From Pseudomonas beijingensis (lineage in GTDB: Bacteria; Pseudomonadota; Gammaproteobacteria; Pseudomonadales; Pseudomonadaceae): 64,000 nt of DNA. The translations under genes were made by a program, and so were the position numbers. Of this stretch, positions 8,008 through 17,300 are shown in pieces. Where the stretch lies: positions 6,266,001 to 6,330,000 of the forward strand of contig NZ_CP117425.1 in assembly GCF_030687295.1 (NCBI RefSeq). The letters run 5' to 3'. The notes below the pieces were generated by a model. The model ran no database searches and was not told where the DNA came from. It saw nothing but the letters and a program-made list of their open reading frames with translations. How positions within the stretch are numbered: position 1 is the stretch's first letter; every line of letters begins with the position of its first letter.

Positions 8008-11000
8008 CACGGCAGCGTCGACAACGGAACGCGGTACAAGGCATCACCCGGCTCGGCATCGCCGAAACGCACCCAGTTGGCGAGGTCGTTGTGGAAGGTT
8101 TCGTAGAGACGGATTTTCGAATCCAGCTCGTCGATGAAGTCTTCCTGCTCGGCCACGCTCAAGGACAACCACAAGTCCTGGGTCATGTTCAGCGACTTGC
8201 TGCGGTACGGCAGCCCTTCGAGGTACTCGCCGAGAATCCCGCCGTCGGCCAGGTTACCGCCCTTGCGCAAAGCCGATGGGTCGCGGCTCATGTAGGCACT
8301 GGCGCTGGCGATTTCCTGGAAGAAATCCTTGGGCGAGCTCTGGGTCTTGCGGGCCGCGTCGACGATCAGCTTCAGCGACTGCTGCAGGTCGTTGAGTTGC
8401 AGCTTGGTCAGCATCACGCAGACCTGGAACGCCGGCAGCGCCGGGTTGGTCAGGTCGCGGTCGGCGGTCCAGGCGCTGACCAGTTGCGGCGCCTGGCTGG
8501 CGGATTTGCGCCCCAGGAAATCCATGTGCATCGCGTAGCCGACCGCGGCCGACTTGTCGGCCAGGCTCGGCGCGGCGCTCAACAGCGGCACGGCTTGCGG
8601 CTTGTTGCTGCGCACCTGATGCACCAGGTCGGCGAACACCGAACCGATCTCATCGACGCGCTCGCCGAACTTGCGCACATCGGCGCCCGGCACCGGAATG
8701 TACAGGTCGCCGATCTGCGGGTTGGCGTCGGCGGTCAGGATGCGGTACTGGCTCTGGGCGCCGGCATGGGTTTTCTTGCCGGCGTCGCTGAGCAGGTGCA
8801 GGGCGTAGATCTTGATCTGCTTGCCCAGCGCCGCCTGGCGCACTTCGGCCTCGTTCATTTGCGTGGCGGCAAACGGATCGTTCTTGCGCAGGGCGCCGGC
8901 GTCGGTGACCAACAGGATCAAGCGCCCGCCGTAGCCGGACCAGTCCATGCCTTCGACGGCTTCCATGACCCCGGCGAACGCATCTTCGTTGAACGAATGG
9001 CTCGACACCGTCGAGGCCTTGACCTGCCGCGCCAGCTCCACGAAGCGTTGCGGGTCGCGGCCCTGCTCCAGGGTGATCAAGGTCTTGGCGACGTATTCCA
9101 GCCCCGGGGTTTTCTTGATGCTGCTGCGGAAACCCACCATGCCGAAGCTGACACTGTCCAACTCGCCGCGCTCGGCGATGCGGGTTTGCAGTGCGTGGAC
9201 CACGTCGCGGACCTGGTCGATGTAGGGCTGCATCGACACCGTAGTGTCCACCACCAGCACCACCGCCGTACGGAACGCGTCGGCATTGGCGGTCGTGATC
9301 GGCGTGTTGCCCGCAGCCTTGGGGGTGTTGCCCGGGTCGATGGAGGCCACGTTCAGCAACTGCACCGGCTGGCCGTTCTCATCCATGCTTTCGCGGGAAT
9401 CGAAGATCGGCAACAGGTAGAACTGGTTCTGCGGTACCGCGCTGGCGGCCGGTTCCAGGGCCAACACTTGCTGCTCTTGCTGGGGGCTCTGCTGGGCCTT
9501 GAGCAAGACGTTCTTGGCGGCCGATGGGTTAGCCAGGAGCTTTTCCACTTCGCCAGGCTGACGCAGGAACATCACCGGCGCACGGCCAGAGCGTTCGGTG
9601 AACTTGAGCACCAGGCTTTGCTTCCAGTCGCTGACTTGGGTTGCGGGCAACCAGCCGTCGCTGCGCCCGTCGGTGGCCGCGCCGACCCGCACCCAAGCGC
9701 TGCCATCCACGTCTTTGCGCTGATACACGTACAACACCGAAAACGCCGGCAGTGCCTTGCCGGGCGCAGCGCCCGGCGCCTCGGCGAGTTTCGCCCCCGG
9801 CTTGCTGAGCACGCGCTGGAACAGGGTTTTCTTGCCGGCCATCAGCAGCGGACGCTGGCCGCCGTCGGCCTCGGCCGCCACGGGTGGCTGGGCCGCAGGG
9901 GTGACGGGAGGTTTAACCGCTGGCACCTCGGGAGCCTTCGGCCGGGACACCTCGGGAGGCTTGACCGAGGTCGTCGTGGTCACCGGCTTCTTCACCTCTT
10001 TCCCATCATCACCGGCCAACCACCAATAACCCGCGCCACCCAACGCCAGCGCCACGGCGACTGCCACGGCGGCCAGGGCGAACACCGGCCCCTTGCGCTG
10101 CTCCGACACCGAGGATTGAACCGTCGGTTTTACTGGCGGCGGAACGGGCTTGGGCTGCGGTTGAGGCTGCGGTTGTGAGTAAGCCGGGCCGCTGGGAATG
10201 TCGATGGACATGGGCGTCAAGCCCGCCAAGTCATCCACCGGCGGTGGCGTGGTCGGCAGTTGAAACGACAACGGTCGGATCAGCGTCGCCTCCGACGATT
10301 CCTCTGGCAGGTTATCCAGCGCCCGCAGCAACGCCGCCGCATCCGGGAAACGCTCCGCCGGATCCTTGGCCAATAGCTTGCGCAGCACATCCTGGTAACG
10401 ACCATGGTGCACCGGCAACTCCGGCAACGGTTCGGTCAGGTGCGCCAGGGCTGTGGACAGTGCGTCATTGCCGGTATACGGCAGTTTGCCGACGAGGATT
10501 TCGTAGAGCACCACGCCCAAGGCGTACAGGTCGGCGCGGCCGTCGATGTCTTGCCCACGGGCCTGTTCCGGGCTCATGTAGCTGGGCGTGCCGACGGCAA
10601 AGCCGGCCTGGGTGAATTGGGTGCGGTCGTCCAAGGACTTGGCGATGCCGAAGTCCGAGAGCACCGCCGTGCCATCGGCGCGGAACAGGATGTTGGCCGG
10701 CTTGACGTCACGGTGGACCAGGCCCAGTCCGTGGGCATACCCCAGGGCCGAGGCGATCTGGCGAATGTAGGTCAGGCCCTGCTCCGGCGTCAGGCCCGCG
10801 GCGATGCGTTCCTTGAGCGTGCCGTTGGGCAGGTATTCCATCGCCATGTAATACAGCTCACCGACGTTGCCGATGTCATGGATGGTGACGGTGTGCGGGT
10901 GCGACAAGCGCGCCAGGGTCTTGCCTTCGCGCAGGAAACGTTCGCAGAAGGTCGGGTCGGCGGCCAGGGCGGCGGCCATGACTTTCAATGCCACCTTGCG

Positions 11001-11105
11001 CTCCAGCGAACGCTGGGTCGCCAGGTACACGCTGGCCATCGCGCCTTCGCCGATCGGCCCTTCGATGTCGTAGCCGGGGATGACAATGTTCAGGGTCAAG
11101 CTCAT
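8007..11105 (-). CDS. ppkA: PpkA, membrane Ser/Thr protein kinase with periplasmic vWA domain
   Basis: 1032 residues. Kinase domain about 10-265: glycine loop GEGAMASVY (19-27), catalytic Lys41 in VALK, HRDVKPAN (131-138), DFG (151-153) and GTPSYMSPE (172-180). A Pro/Gln linker (QPQPQPQPKP) leads to one membrane helix at about 340-363. The rest is periplasmic, with a second Pro-rich stretch, a region rich in WVRVG/DGWLPA (SH3-like) and a von Willebrand A domain from about 612 with MIDAS DTTVS (620-624). This is the architecture of P. aeruginosa PpkA (PA0074), which phosphorylates Fha1 to trigger T6SS assembly. It overlaps pppA by 4 nt. Confidence 0.92.
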   Translation of the reverse strand: MSLTLNIVIPGYDIEGPIGEGAMASVYLATQRSLERKVALKVMAAALAADPTFCERFLREGKTLARLSHPHTVTIHDIGNVGELYYMAMEYLPNGTLKERIAAGLTPEQGLTYIRQIASALGYAHGLGLVHRDVKPANILFRADGTAVLSDFGIAKSLDDRTQFTQAGFAVGTPSYMSPEQARGQDIDGRADLYALGVVLYEILVGKLPYTGNDALSTALAHLTEPLPELPVHHGRYQDVLRKLLAKDPAERFPDAAALLRALDNLPEESSEATLIRPLSFQLPTTPPPVDDLAGLTPMSIDIPSGPAYSQPQPQPQPKPVPPPVKPTVQSSVSEQRKGPVFALAAVAVAVALALGGAGYWWLAGDDGKEVKKPVTTTTSVKPPEVSRPKAPEVPAVKPPVTPAAQPPVAAEADGGQRPLLMAGKKTLFQRVLSKPGAKLAEAPGAAPGKALPAFSVLYVYQRKDVDGSAWVRVGAATDGRSDGWLPATQVSDWKQSLVLKFTERSGRAPVMFLRQPGEVEKLLANPSAAKNVLLKAQQSPQQEQQVLALEPAASAVPQNQFYLLPIFDSRESMDENGQPVQLLNVASIDPGNTPKAAGNTPITTANADAFRTAVVLVVDTTVSMQPYIDQVRDVVHALQTRIAERGELDSVSFGMVGFRSSIKKTPGLEYVAKTLITLEQGRDPQRFVELARQVKASTVSSHSFNEDAFAGVMEAVEGMDWSGYGGRLILLVTDAGALRKNDPFAATQMNEAEVRQAALGKQIKIYALHLLSDAGKKTHAGAQSQYRILTADANPQIGDLYIPVPGADVRKFGERVDEIGSVFADLVHQVRSNKPQAVPLLSAAPSLADKSAAVGYAMHMDFLGRKSASQAPQLVSAWTADRDLTNPALPAFQVCVMLTKLQLNDLQQSLKLIVDAARKTQSSPKDFFQEIASASAYMSRDPSALRKGGNLADGGILGEYLEGLPYRSKSLNMTQDLWLSLSVAEQEDFIDELDSKIRLYETFHNDLANWVRFGDAEPGDALYRVPLSTLP

Positions 11106-11833
11106 GACGGCACCTTCACGACCACCACGGTGATGTTGTCCGGCGCACCGCGCATCAGGCCCAGGGACACCAGGCTGCTGGCGATTTCGCCGGGCTCGTC
11201 GTGGCTCAAGACTTCGCGGATCTCATCATCCTCGACGGTCTTGGTCAGCCCGTCGCTGCACAACAGGTAGCTGTCGCCAGGCACCAGCAGCAGTTCGGTC
11301 AGCGCCAGGTTCAGTTGCGCCTCGACGCCGATGGCCCGGGTGACGATGTTGGCTCGTGGATGGACCCGCGCCTCGGCTTCGCTGAGCAGGCCACTGTCCT
11401 GCAAGTCCTGGACATAGCTGTGGTCCCGGGAGATGCCTTCGAGTACGCCGTCGCGCAGGCGATACAAACGGCTGTCACCGGCCCACAGGCACATGCCACG
11501 CAGGTCCCGGGCGGCCAGCACCACCACGGTGCTGCCCATCATCGTCACGCCACGGTTGGCGGTTTCTTCGCGCACGGCGGCGTTGACCCGCAGCAGGTCG
11601 CTTTGCAGCGCCGCAACGTACTCATCCAGTGAACGCCCCACGGCAATGCCGCGCAGGCTGTCGACGATCAGGCTGCTGACGTAGTCGCCCGCCGCGTGCC
11701 CGCCCATGCCGTCGGCCACCACCCAGAGGCCGTTTTCCGGCAGGTCCAGGCAGGCGTCTTCGTTGACCTGACGGACCATCCCGACATGGCTCTTGCTTGC
11801 AGACTTGATTGCTTTTCCGGCACTTGGACGCAT
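11102..11833 (-). CDS. pppA: PppA, PP2C-type Ser/Thr phosphatase
   Basis: 243 residues of a complete PP2C fold: RQVNEDA near the start, VADGMGGHAAGD (metal-binding Asp/Gly motif, about residues 39-50), GSTVVVLA, WAGDSRLYRLRDG, SDGLTKTVEDDEI and the terminal APDNITVVVV. In HSI-I loci PppA reverses PpkA phosphorylation of Fha1, letting the machine disassemble and retarget. The ATG precedes a clear N-terminus with no signal, so it is cytoplasmic. It abuts tagF directly (stop of tagF at 11834). Confidence 0.92.
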   Translation of the reverse strand: MRPSAGKAIKSASKSHVGMVRQVNEDACLDLPENGLWVVADGMGGHAAGDYVSSLIVDSLRGIAVGRSLDEYVAALQSDLLRVNAAVREETANRGVTMMGSTVVVLAARDLRGMCLWAGDSRLYRLRDGVLEGISRDHSYVQDLQDSGLLSEAEARVHPRANIVTRAIGVEAQLNLALTELLLVPGDSYLLCSDGLTKTVEDDEIREVLSHDEPGEIASSLVSLGLMRGAPDNITVVVVKVPS

Positions 11834-12487
11834 CTACACAACACCTTCTTGGCCGAGCAAAAATTGCGCAAAATCAGCGGCTGCCGGCAATCCCTGGCAG
11901 CGCATCAAACCCGGGGCAATGCGCTCCGATCCCTGGCCCCACCACAAGCTCACGCCTTCGCAGGCCGCTTCGGCCAGAGCGCTCATGCGCCGCTGCGGGT
12001 CGGTGGCATCGAAGCGATGCAGGCTGGCGAAACGGCTGCTTGGCGTGCGCGGCAAATACATCGGGCTGCCGAGGGTTTCCAGCTGTTCGTTGAACGCCTC
12101 GAAACTGGCCTCCACGCTCAACGTGCTCAGCAACAGGTTCTCCACCCGCTCGAACCACTCGTCCGCACCGCCCACCACCGACGCCGGGTCCGCGTCGGGC
12201 TCCAGCAGCACCGCGACGGTCAACGGAAAATAACGGCCGACCCGGTCGATGCTCGGCATCACCACCCCAACGGCGGCGTCCGGGCCACACACACCGGGCG
12301 CGACCATGAAGCGCCACAGCGGGCTGACCAGATAGGCATCCAGCCAGCGCTCGCCGAGGCTGCTCTGACTGGCGAGCAAACCCGCCGCCAACCACGAATC
12401 CCACGGACCGATAAACCCCTGGGGCAAACCACGGCTGACAAAGTCCCCGCGGCTGGCCAACTTGCCGTAGAAGCCCGGCGTACTCAT
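11834..12487 (-). CDS. tagF: TagF, T6SS post-translational repressor
   Basis: 217 residues from the ATG at 12487, which overlaps the tssM stop as ATGA; the longer frame upstream is out of frame with tssM and unlikely. The start MSTPGFYGKLASRGDFVSRG and the block GPWDSWLAAGL are the TagF/DUF2094 signature, and VVMPSIDRVGRYFPLTV follows. TagF blocks assembly independently of the PpkA pathway in P. aeruginosa, by sequestering Fha1. In some bacteria it is fused to PppA; here the two are separate neighbours. Confidence 0.9.
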   Translation of the reverse strand: MSTPGFYGKLASRGDFVSRGLPQGFIGPWDSWLAAGLLASQSSLGERWLDAYLVSPLWRFMVAPGVCGPDAAVGVVMPSIDRVGRYFPLTVAVLLEPDADPASVVGGADEWFERVENLLLSTLSVEASFEAFNEQLETLGSPMYLPRTPSSRFASLHRFDATDPQRRMSALAEAACEGVSLWWGQGSERIAPGLMRCQGLPAAADFAQFLLGQEGVV

Positions 12488-15400
12488 AGCCGCTCCGGCA
12501 GGCTGAAGCCGCTGAGCACCCGGCTCTTGAACGGGTTGAAGGCGCTGTTGGCCCGCAATTCGTAAGAGGCGCTGGCACCATCGACCCGCAGCCGCAGGTT
12601 GAAGCGGTCCGGCGAGTTGCCGGCGGTCAGGTCCGATTGCTCCAGCAGCCGGAACCAGGCCCACGGCCCATCCAGGGTGATGCCGGAGCGACCGCTGGAC
12701 GACGGCGGCATGATCGAGATCCGCACCACGCCGATGCTGCCCGGGTTCGGCCATTGCATGGCGGTCGGCCGGCTCGGGCCGTGGTCGTAGCTCAGTTGCT
12801 GGCCGTCGAGGTCGAGCAGGAACTGGGTGATGGTCGAGTCCATCGCCACCGGTTTGAGTTCGAAGCGCACCATCGGCTGGGTGCCGCCGGAACGGAAGAA
12901 CGCATCGCGGATGGTCGCCGCGCGCTGGAAGGTCTGCAGCACGCCAGGGGCGATGCCGAGCTTCTGCGCCGCGCCCGGTTGCCAGCGCCAGGTCGGGGTC
13001 GAGGTGTCGACGTAGGGTTGCAGGTACTTGCGGAAGTAGTTGTCCATCACCCCGCCGACGCCGAAGAACTGGCCAAAGTCATCCAGGGTCGCGTCCCGCG
13101 CACTGCCCGGCGACATCGGATAGCGCCCGGCCAGGGACTGACGATAGATGTTCACCACTTCGCTGGTCCAGGCGGCGTTCAGTTGGTTGCGCACCCCGCC
13201 CATCATGCTGTTGGTGGTGGAGTTGACCACCGACTTGACCAGGCCCTGCACCAGCGGCGGCTGGCGTTCGGCGTTGAGGCTGACCCGAGTGGCAGCGGCC
13301 GAGGCCTGGTTCTTGGCCTCGCCGAGCAAGGCGTCGCCGCTGGCACCGACCATGGCGCTGACCTGCACGTACAAAGCGTTCATGTCCGCCAGCAAGCCAT
13401 CGATGGCCGCCGGCTCGCCTTCGCTTTTGCTGACGATGCTGTTGAGCTCGGCGAAGTGCGCGGTGATCGGGTCATCGCTCGCCGCCGGCGCGTTGGGCGT
13501 CGCCTGCTCCTGGCCGAGCAAGCTGCCCAGGCGCTCCTTGAGTTTGTCCACACCGCCTTCCACCGGTGTACCTTGGGCGGCCAGCAGGCGTTCATCCTGT
13601 TGCAGGTCGGTTTCCTTCGCCACCGCCACCAGCAGTTTTTTCAACGGCGAGGTCGGGCCGGAAATCACCCGCAGCACGTCGGCGGCCTGGGCCACGCTGG
13701 TGATCGGCACAAAGTCGATGTCGGCCAGCAAGGCGTCCCATTGGCGCAGATAATCCTGGAAGTACAGGCGACGCACATCGGCGGCCAGGCTGGCGACGTT
13801 CTGCTGATCGGCCTCTTCGTGGCCCAGTACCCATTGCTCTTCGGCCAGGGTACCGGTCTGGCTCAGGCTGGTGAGCAAGAAGCCCTGGCGGTAGCCCTTG
13901 ACGGTGAAGAACCCGCTCAGCGGCTCGCCCAACGGCTTGCCGCTCTTGCGGCTGAACACCAGCGCCGCGTCACGCCCGGCGGCTTCGTTGATGCGGAAGT
14001 CCGGGATGCCTTCGGGCAGTTTCTGGCGCTTGATCCGGTCATACACTCGTTGGGCTACCGGCAATTGCTGCAACTGGCGGCGCAGGTCTTCGACCAGGCG
14101 CGTGTCGAGGCGCGCCAGCGGCGGACGCCGCTCGAACAGTGCCTGCAAATGCGCGGTCAAGGCTTGGCGTTGCTCGGCTGGCAAGTCCCGCGGCAGGCTG
14201 CGATCCCAATCCAGGGCGATCCAGGCCTTGATGAAATCGGCATCGTAATGCTCGGTGTCGGCGAGCATCAGGTAGGCCTTCAAGCCTTCGTAGAGGAAAT
14301 CCGAATTGCCGCCGCTGTGCAGTTGCTCTTCGATGCGTGTCAGCAGGCGTGGCGCAAACACCGCGATCAGCAGCTTGCGGTAGACGCTGCCGGACTCGGC
14401 TTCGAGCATGTCACCCTGATACAGGCCCAGGCCTTCGGCCCAGCTCGGGGCGTCGTCGGCCAGGTGCTTCACGGCGTTAAGCAGCGGCAACACCGCGAGC
14501 ACATCCCGTTGCGCCGGGCTGAGGTTCTGCACCGTCTGGCCCAATGGCGCGACCTTCTGATCGACCTGGGCGATGTAGGCCTGGTTAGCGCGGTAGCTGA
14601 CCCACCACAGCGTGCTGACCACCAACACCAGCACCACCGTGGAAGCCAGTACACCCCGGGCGATCCATTTGCGCCGACGCTCGACTTTCGGGTCGACGCC
14701 CACCAGCCCGCGCTCGGCGAAGGCCACGGCGGTGAAGAGTTTTTCGATGAAGTAGCTGCGCCCGGTGCCGGTCTGGCGCGCCAGGTGCTGACGGTCCAGG
14801 TTCATGCTCTGGGCCATGGAGCCGATCAAGCGGTCGATCGGGCTGCCTTCCTGGGTGCCGCTGGTGAAATACACGCCGCGCAGCAACACGCGCTCTTCGA
14901 AGGCGTTGGGTTTGAACACGCCTTCGAGGAAGCTTTGCAGACAATCTTTCAAGGCGCCGAACTGCTGCGGGAAGCCGTAGATCAGATCACGGCGCGCCGG
15001 GTCGCGCTCTTGTTGCAAGCGCTCCACCAAACGGTCGTTGAGGCGCTGCTCCAGGCCGGTGAATTCGCTTTGCAGGTGCGCCAGCGGGCTGTCGTTGCTC
15101 TTGCCATCGTCCAGGGCAAAGGTCATGCCCCAGACCTGGGCGCGCTCTTCCTTGCTCAGGGTATCGAAATACTCCATGAACCCCGGCACGAGGTCGAGCT
15201 TGGTCAGCATCAGGTAGATCGGGAAACGCACGCCCAGTTGGGTGTACAGCTCCTGGATGCGCAAGCGAATTGCCGCGGCATGGGCGGCGCGCTCGGCGTC
15301 GCTGCCCAGCAGCAGGTCGGACAGGCTGATGGCAATGAAGGCACCGTCAATCGGGCGTCGGGCCCGTTGTTTTTTCAACAGGCCAAGAAAGCCCAGCCAC

Positions 15401-15984
15401 GCGGCCTTGTCGATGGTCGCGTCGCTGTCCTGGGTGGTGTAGCGGCCAGCGGTGTCGAGCAGGACCGCCTGGTCGGTGAACCACCAATCGCAATTGCGCG
15501 TACCGCCCACGCCGCGCACGGCACCGGCGCCCAGTTGCGCGGCCAGCGGGAAATGCAGCCCGGAGTTGACCAGCGCGGTGGTCTTGCCCGAACCCGGCGG
15601 GCCGATGATCACGTACCACGGCAGCTCGTAGAGGTTACGGCGCTCGTCACCGCCCAGCTTGGCTTTCTTGAGCAGGGCCAAGGCTTCGTCCATGCGCTGG
15701 CGCAGGGTCTCGAGCTCCTCGGCTGTGGCGATGCTGGTGGGGTCGGGTGGGGTTTGCGCGGCCAGGCTGCGCATCACTTCGGCGGCCTGCCGGCGCGCCT
15801 GGATGATGCGGAACACCCGGTAGGCGATCCACACCGCGAACACCAGAATGATCAAGGCCCAGCGGCGGCCTTCAGGCACCAGCCAATCGAGCAGCGGGCC
15901 CACGAACCAGATGATCAGGCTCAGGGCGATCAGCCCCAGCAATGGAATGACCCAGCGGGTCATAAAACTGAAAAACGCCTTCAC
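12484..15984 (-). CDS. tssM: TssM (IcmF-like) inner-membrane T6SS component
   Basis: 1166 residues. Two N-terminal membrane helices (about 11-30 and 42-60), a cytoplasmic NTPase-like domain with Walker A GPPGSGKT (128-135), and a third membrane helix at about 445-465 (VLASTVVLVLVVSTLWW). The periplasmic part is long and ends in the TssM C-terminal beta domain that contacts TssJ. Typical markers include GTRNCDWWFTDQAVLLDTAGRY and the SGPTSPLKKLL segment. It builds the trans-envelope complex with TssL and TssJ. It overlaps tssL by 4 nt. Length matches P. aeruginosa IcmF1 closely. Confidence 0.93.
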   Translation of the reverse strand: MKAFFSFMTRWVIPLLGLIALSLIIWFVGPLLDWLVPEGRRWALIILVFAVWIAYRVFRIIQARRQAAEVMRSLAAQTPPDPTSIATAEELETLRQRMDEALALLKKAKLGGDERRNLYELPWYVIIGPPGSGKTTALVNSGLHFPLAAQLGAGAVRGVGGTRNCDWWFTDQAVLLDTAGRYTTQDSDATIDKAAWLGFLGLLKKQRARRPIDGAFIAISLSDLLLGSDAERAAHAAAIRLRIQELYTQLGVRFPIYLMLTKLDLVPGFMEYFDTLSKEERAQVWGMTFALDDGKSNDSPLAHLQSEFTGLEQRLNDRLVERLQQERDPARRDLIYGFPQQFGALKDCLQSFLEGVFKPNAFEERVLLRGVYFTSGTQEGSPIDRLIGSMAQSMNLDRQHLARQTGTGRSYFIEKLFTAVAFAERGLVGVDPKVERRRKWIARGVLASTVVLVLVVSTLWWVSYRANQAYIAQVDQKVAPLGQTVQNLSPAQRDVLAVLPLLNAVKHLADDAPSWAEGLGLYQGDMLEAESGSVYRKLLIAVFAPRLLTRIEEQLHSGGNSDFLYEGLKAYLMLADTEHYDADFIKAWIALDWDRSLPRDLPAEQRQALTAHLQALFERRPPLARLDTRLVEDLRRQLQQLPVAQRVYDRIKRQKLPEGIPDFRINEAAGRDAALVFSRKSGKPLGEPLSGFFTVKGYRQGFLLTSLSQTGTLAEEQWVLGHEEADQQNVASLAADVRRLYFQDYLRQWDALLADIDFVPITSVAQAADVLRVISGPTSPLKKLLVAVAKETDLQQDERLLAAQGTPVEGGVDKLKERLGSLLGQEQATPNAPAASDDPITAHFAELNSIVSKSEGEPAAIDGLLADMNALYVQVSAMVGASGDALLGEAKNQASAAATRVSLNAERQPPLVQGLVKSVVNSTTNSMMGGVRNQLNAAWTSEVVNIYRQSLAGRYPMSPGSARDATLDDFGQFFGVGGVMDNYFRKYLQPYVDTSTPTWRWQPGAAQKLGIAPGVLQTFQRAATIRDAFFRSGGTQPMVRFELKPVAMDSTITQFLLDLDGQQLSYDHGPSRPTAMQWPNPGSIGVVRISIMPPSSSGRSGITLDGPWAWFRLLEQSDLTAGNSPDRFNLRLRVDGASASYELRANSAFNPFKSRVLSGFSLPERL

Positions 15985-17294
15985 TCGACCCCCTCCGCCA
16001 ATACTGTGATTTCAACCCGACGATTGCGCGCACGCCCCTCTGGGGTGGCGTTGGACGCCAACGGCTCGGTGTCGCTGCGGCCTTCGGCGCTGAAGCGCTC
16101 GGGCTGGCCGGTCTTGGCCGACAGAATTTGCAGCACCGATTGGGCCCGCGCTTCGGACAGCGCCCAGTTGGACGGGAACCGGAGGGTGGCGATCGGCCGA
16201 TTGTCGCTGTGCCCGGTCACCAGGACCTGGCCCTTGACCTTGCGCACCGCATCGGCGATGCGCAGCATCAGCGGCTGGAAATCGTCCTTGATGCTGGCGC
16301 TGCCCGAGGCGAACAGTTCATCGCCGCGGATGGTCACCACCGAGCGGTCGACGGCGTCTTCCACCGCAATGCGGTTGGCGCGGATTTCATCGGCGAGGAA
16401 GCCGGCCAGACGTGGGCGCTCGACCACTTTCGGCTGCACCACAGGGCGGTCGATGGTCTGCACCGGGATTTCACCGAGGAAATGAATGTTCTTGAACACC
16501 GGCTCGGCATCGGAGGCCAGTTTCATGCGCAGGCCGAACAGCAACGCCAGCAGCAGGGCCGCGCCGATAGCCACGGCGATCCATGGCGGCATGAACTGGG
16601 CCAACCGGTCGCGGGCCACGGTGACACCGCGCCAGTGCGGCGACAGCTCGCGCTCGTAGTCGCCCCGGGCGCTGCGAATCACACCAGCGGTGCGCTCACG
16701 CAAGGCTTCCAATTGGCTGCGACCGTCGTTCATTACCCGGTAGCGCCCCTCGAAACCGAGGCACATGCACAGGTACAAAAGCTCCAGCAGATACAGGCGC
16801 TCGCGGGGGCTTTGCAGGCAATGCTCCAGCAGCTGGAACACCTTCTCGCCGCCCCAGGCTTCGTTGTGCACGGTGATCAGCAGGCTTTGCTTGCCCCAGT
16901 CGCTGGTGCCGCCCCACGGGGTGCTCAACACCGCTTCGTCCAACGCGGTACACAGGGCGTAGCGGGCCAGCAACACATCGTTGCGCACCACACCGGCGGC
17001 CTCGGCGCGCTCTTCGAACTGGCGCAGATAGGCCAGCAGCTGTGCGCGCAAACTGGCCGGCGCCGGGTGGGCGATGGTGTTGCGCAGGCGCGTCAGCAGC
17101 GCCAGCAGCGGGCCGGCGGCGCTTTCCAACGGGTTGAGGCCCTCGGCCTTGCCGGTCAGGACCGGCGCGGCCGGCATCGACAGCGGCGCAGGCTGTGGAC
17201 GACCCGGGTCCGGACGGCCAGGGTCCGGGCGAAATGGATCGGCGCCACGGCCACCGGGCGTCGGCATGAATTGGGTACGATCGTCGTTGCTCAT
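15981..17294 (-). CDS. tssL: TssL with C-terminal OmpA-like peptidoglycan-binding domain
   Basis: 437 residues. A Pro-rich N-terminus (DPGRPDPGRPQPAPLS) leads into the cytoplasmic DotU-like domain (about 60-240, including TPWGGTSDWGKQSLL and LYLLELLYLCMCLGFEGRY). One membrane helix follows (PPWIAVAIGAALLLALLFGL), then a periplasmic OmpA-like domain (about 310-437: FASGSASIKDDF, VTGHSDNRPI, SNWALSEARA, RARNRRVEITVL). The last domain anchors the complex to the cell wall. The protein of the second locus lacks this domain. Six bases separate it from tssK. Confidence 0.93.
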   Translation of the reverse strand: MSNDDRTQFMPTPGGRGADPFRPDPGRPDPGRPQPAPLSMPAAPVLTGKAEGLNPLESAAGPLLALLTRLRNTIAHPAPASLRAQLLAYLRQFEERAEAAGVVRNDVLLARYALCTALDEAVLSTPWGGTSDWGKQSLLITVHNEAWGGEKVFQLLEHCLQSPRERLYLLELLYLCMCLGFEGRYRVMNDGRSQLEALRERTAGVIRSARGDYERELSPHWRGVTVARDRLAQFMPPWIAVAIGAALLLALLFGLRMKLASDAEPVFKNIHFLGEIPVQTIDRPVVQPKVVERPRLAGFLADEIRANRIAVEDAVDRSVVTIRGDELFASGSASIKDDFQPLMLRIADAVRKVKGQVLVTGHSDNRPIATLRFPSNWALSEARAQSVLQILSAKTGQPERFSAEGRSDTEPLASNATPEGRARNRRVEITVLAEGVE

Positions 17295-17300
17295 CGCGGT

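Noticed and set aside
7938..10178. Long plus-strand open frame opposite ppkA, and similar ones opposite tagR, tssL/tssK and clpV
   Set aside because: Same codon-bias shadow effect; no ribosome-binding site or recognisable domain, and the opposite strand encodes well-supported T6SS proteins.
12637..16485. Very long open frame (over 1200 codons) on the plus strand, antisense to tssM and tssL
   Set aside because: It mirrors GC-rich third-position bias of the minus-strand genes; its translation is His/Gln/Arg/Ala-rich low-complexity sequence without any domain, and tssM/tssL are certain.
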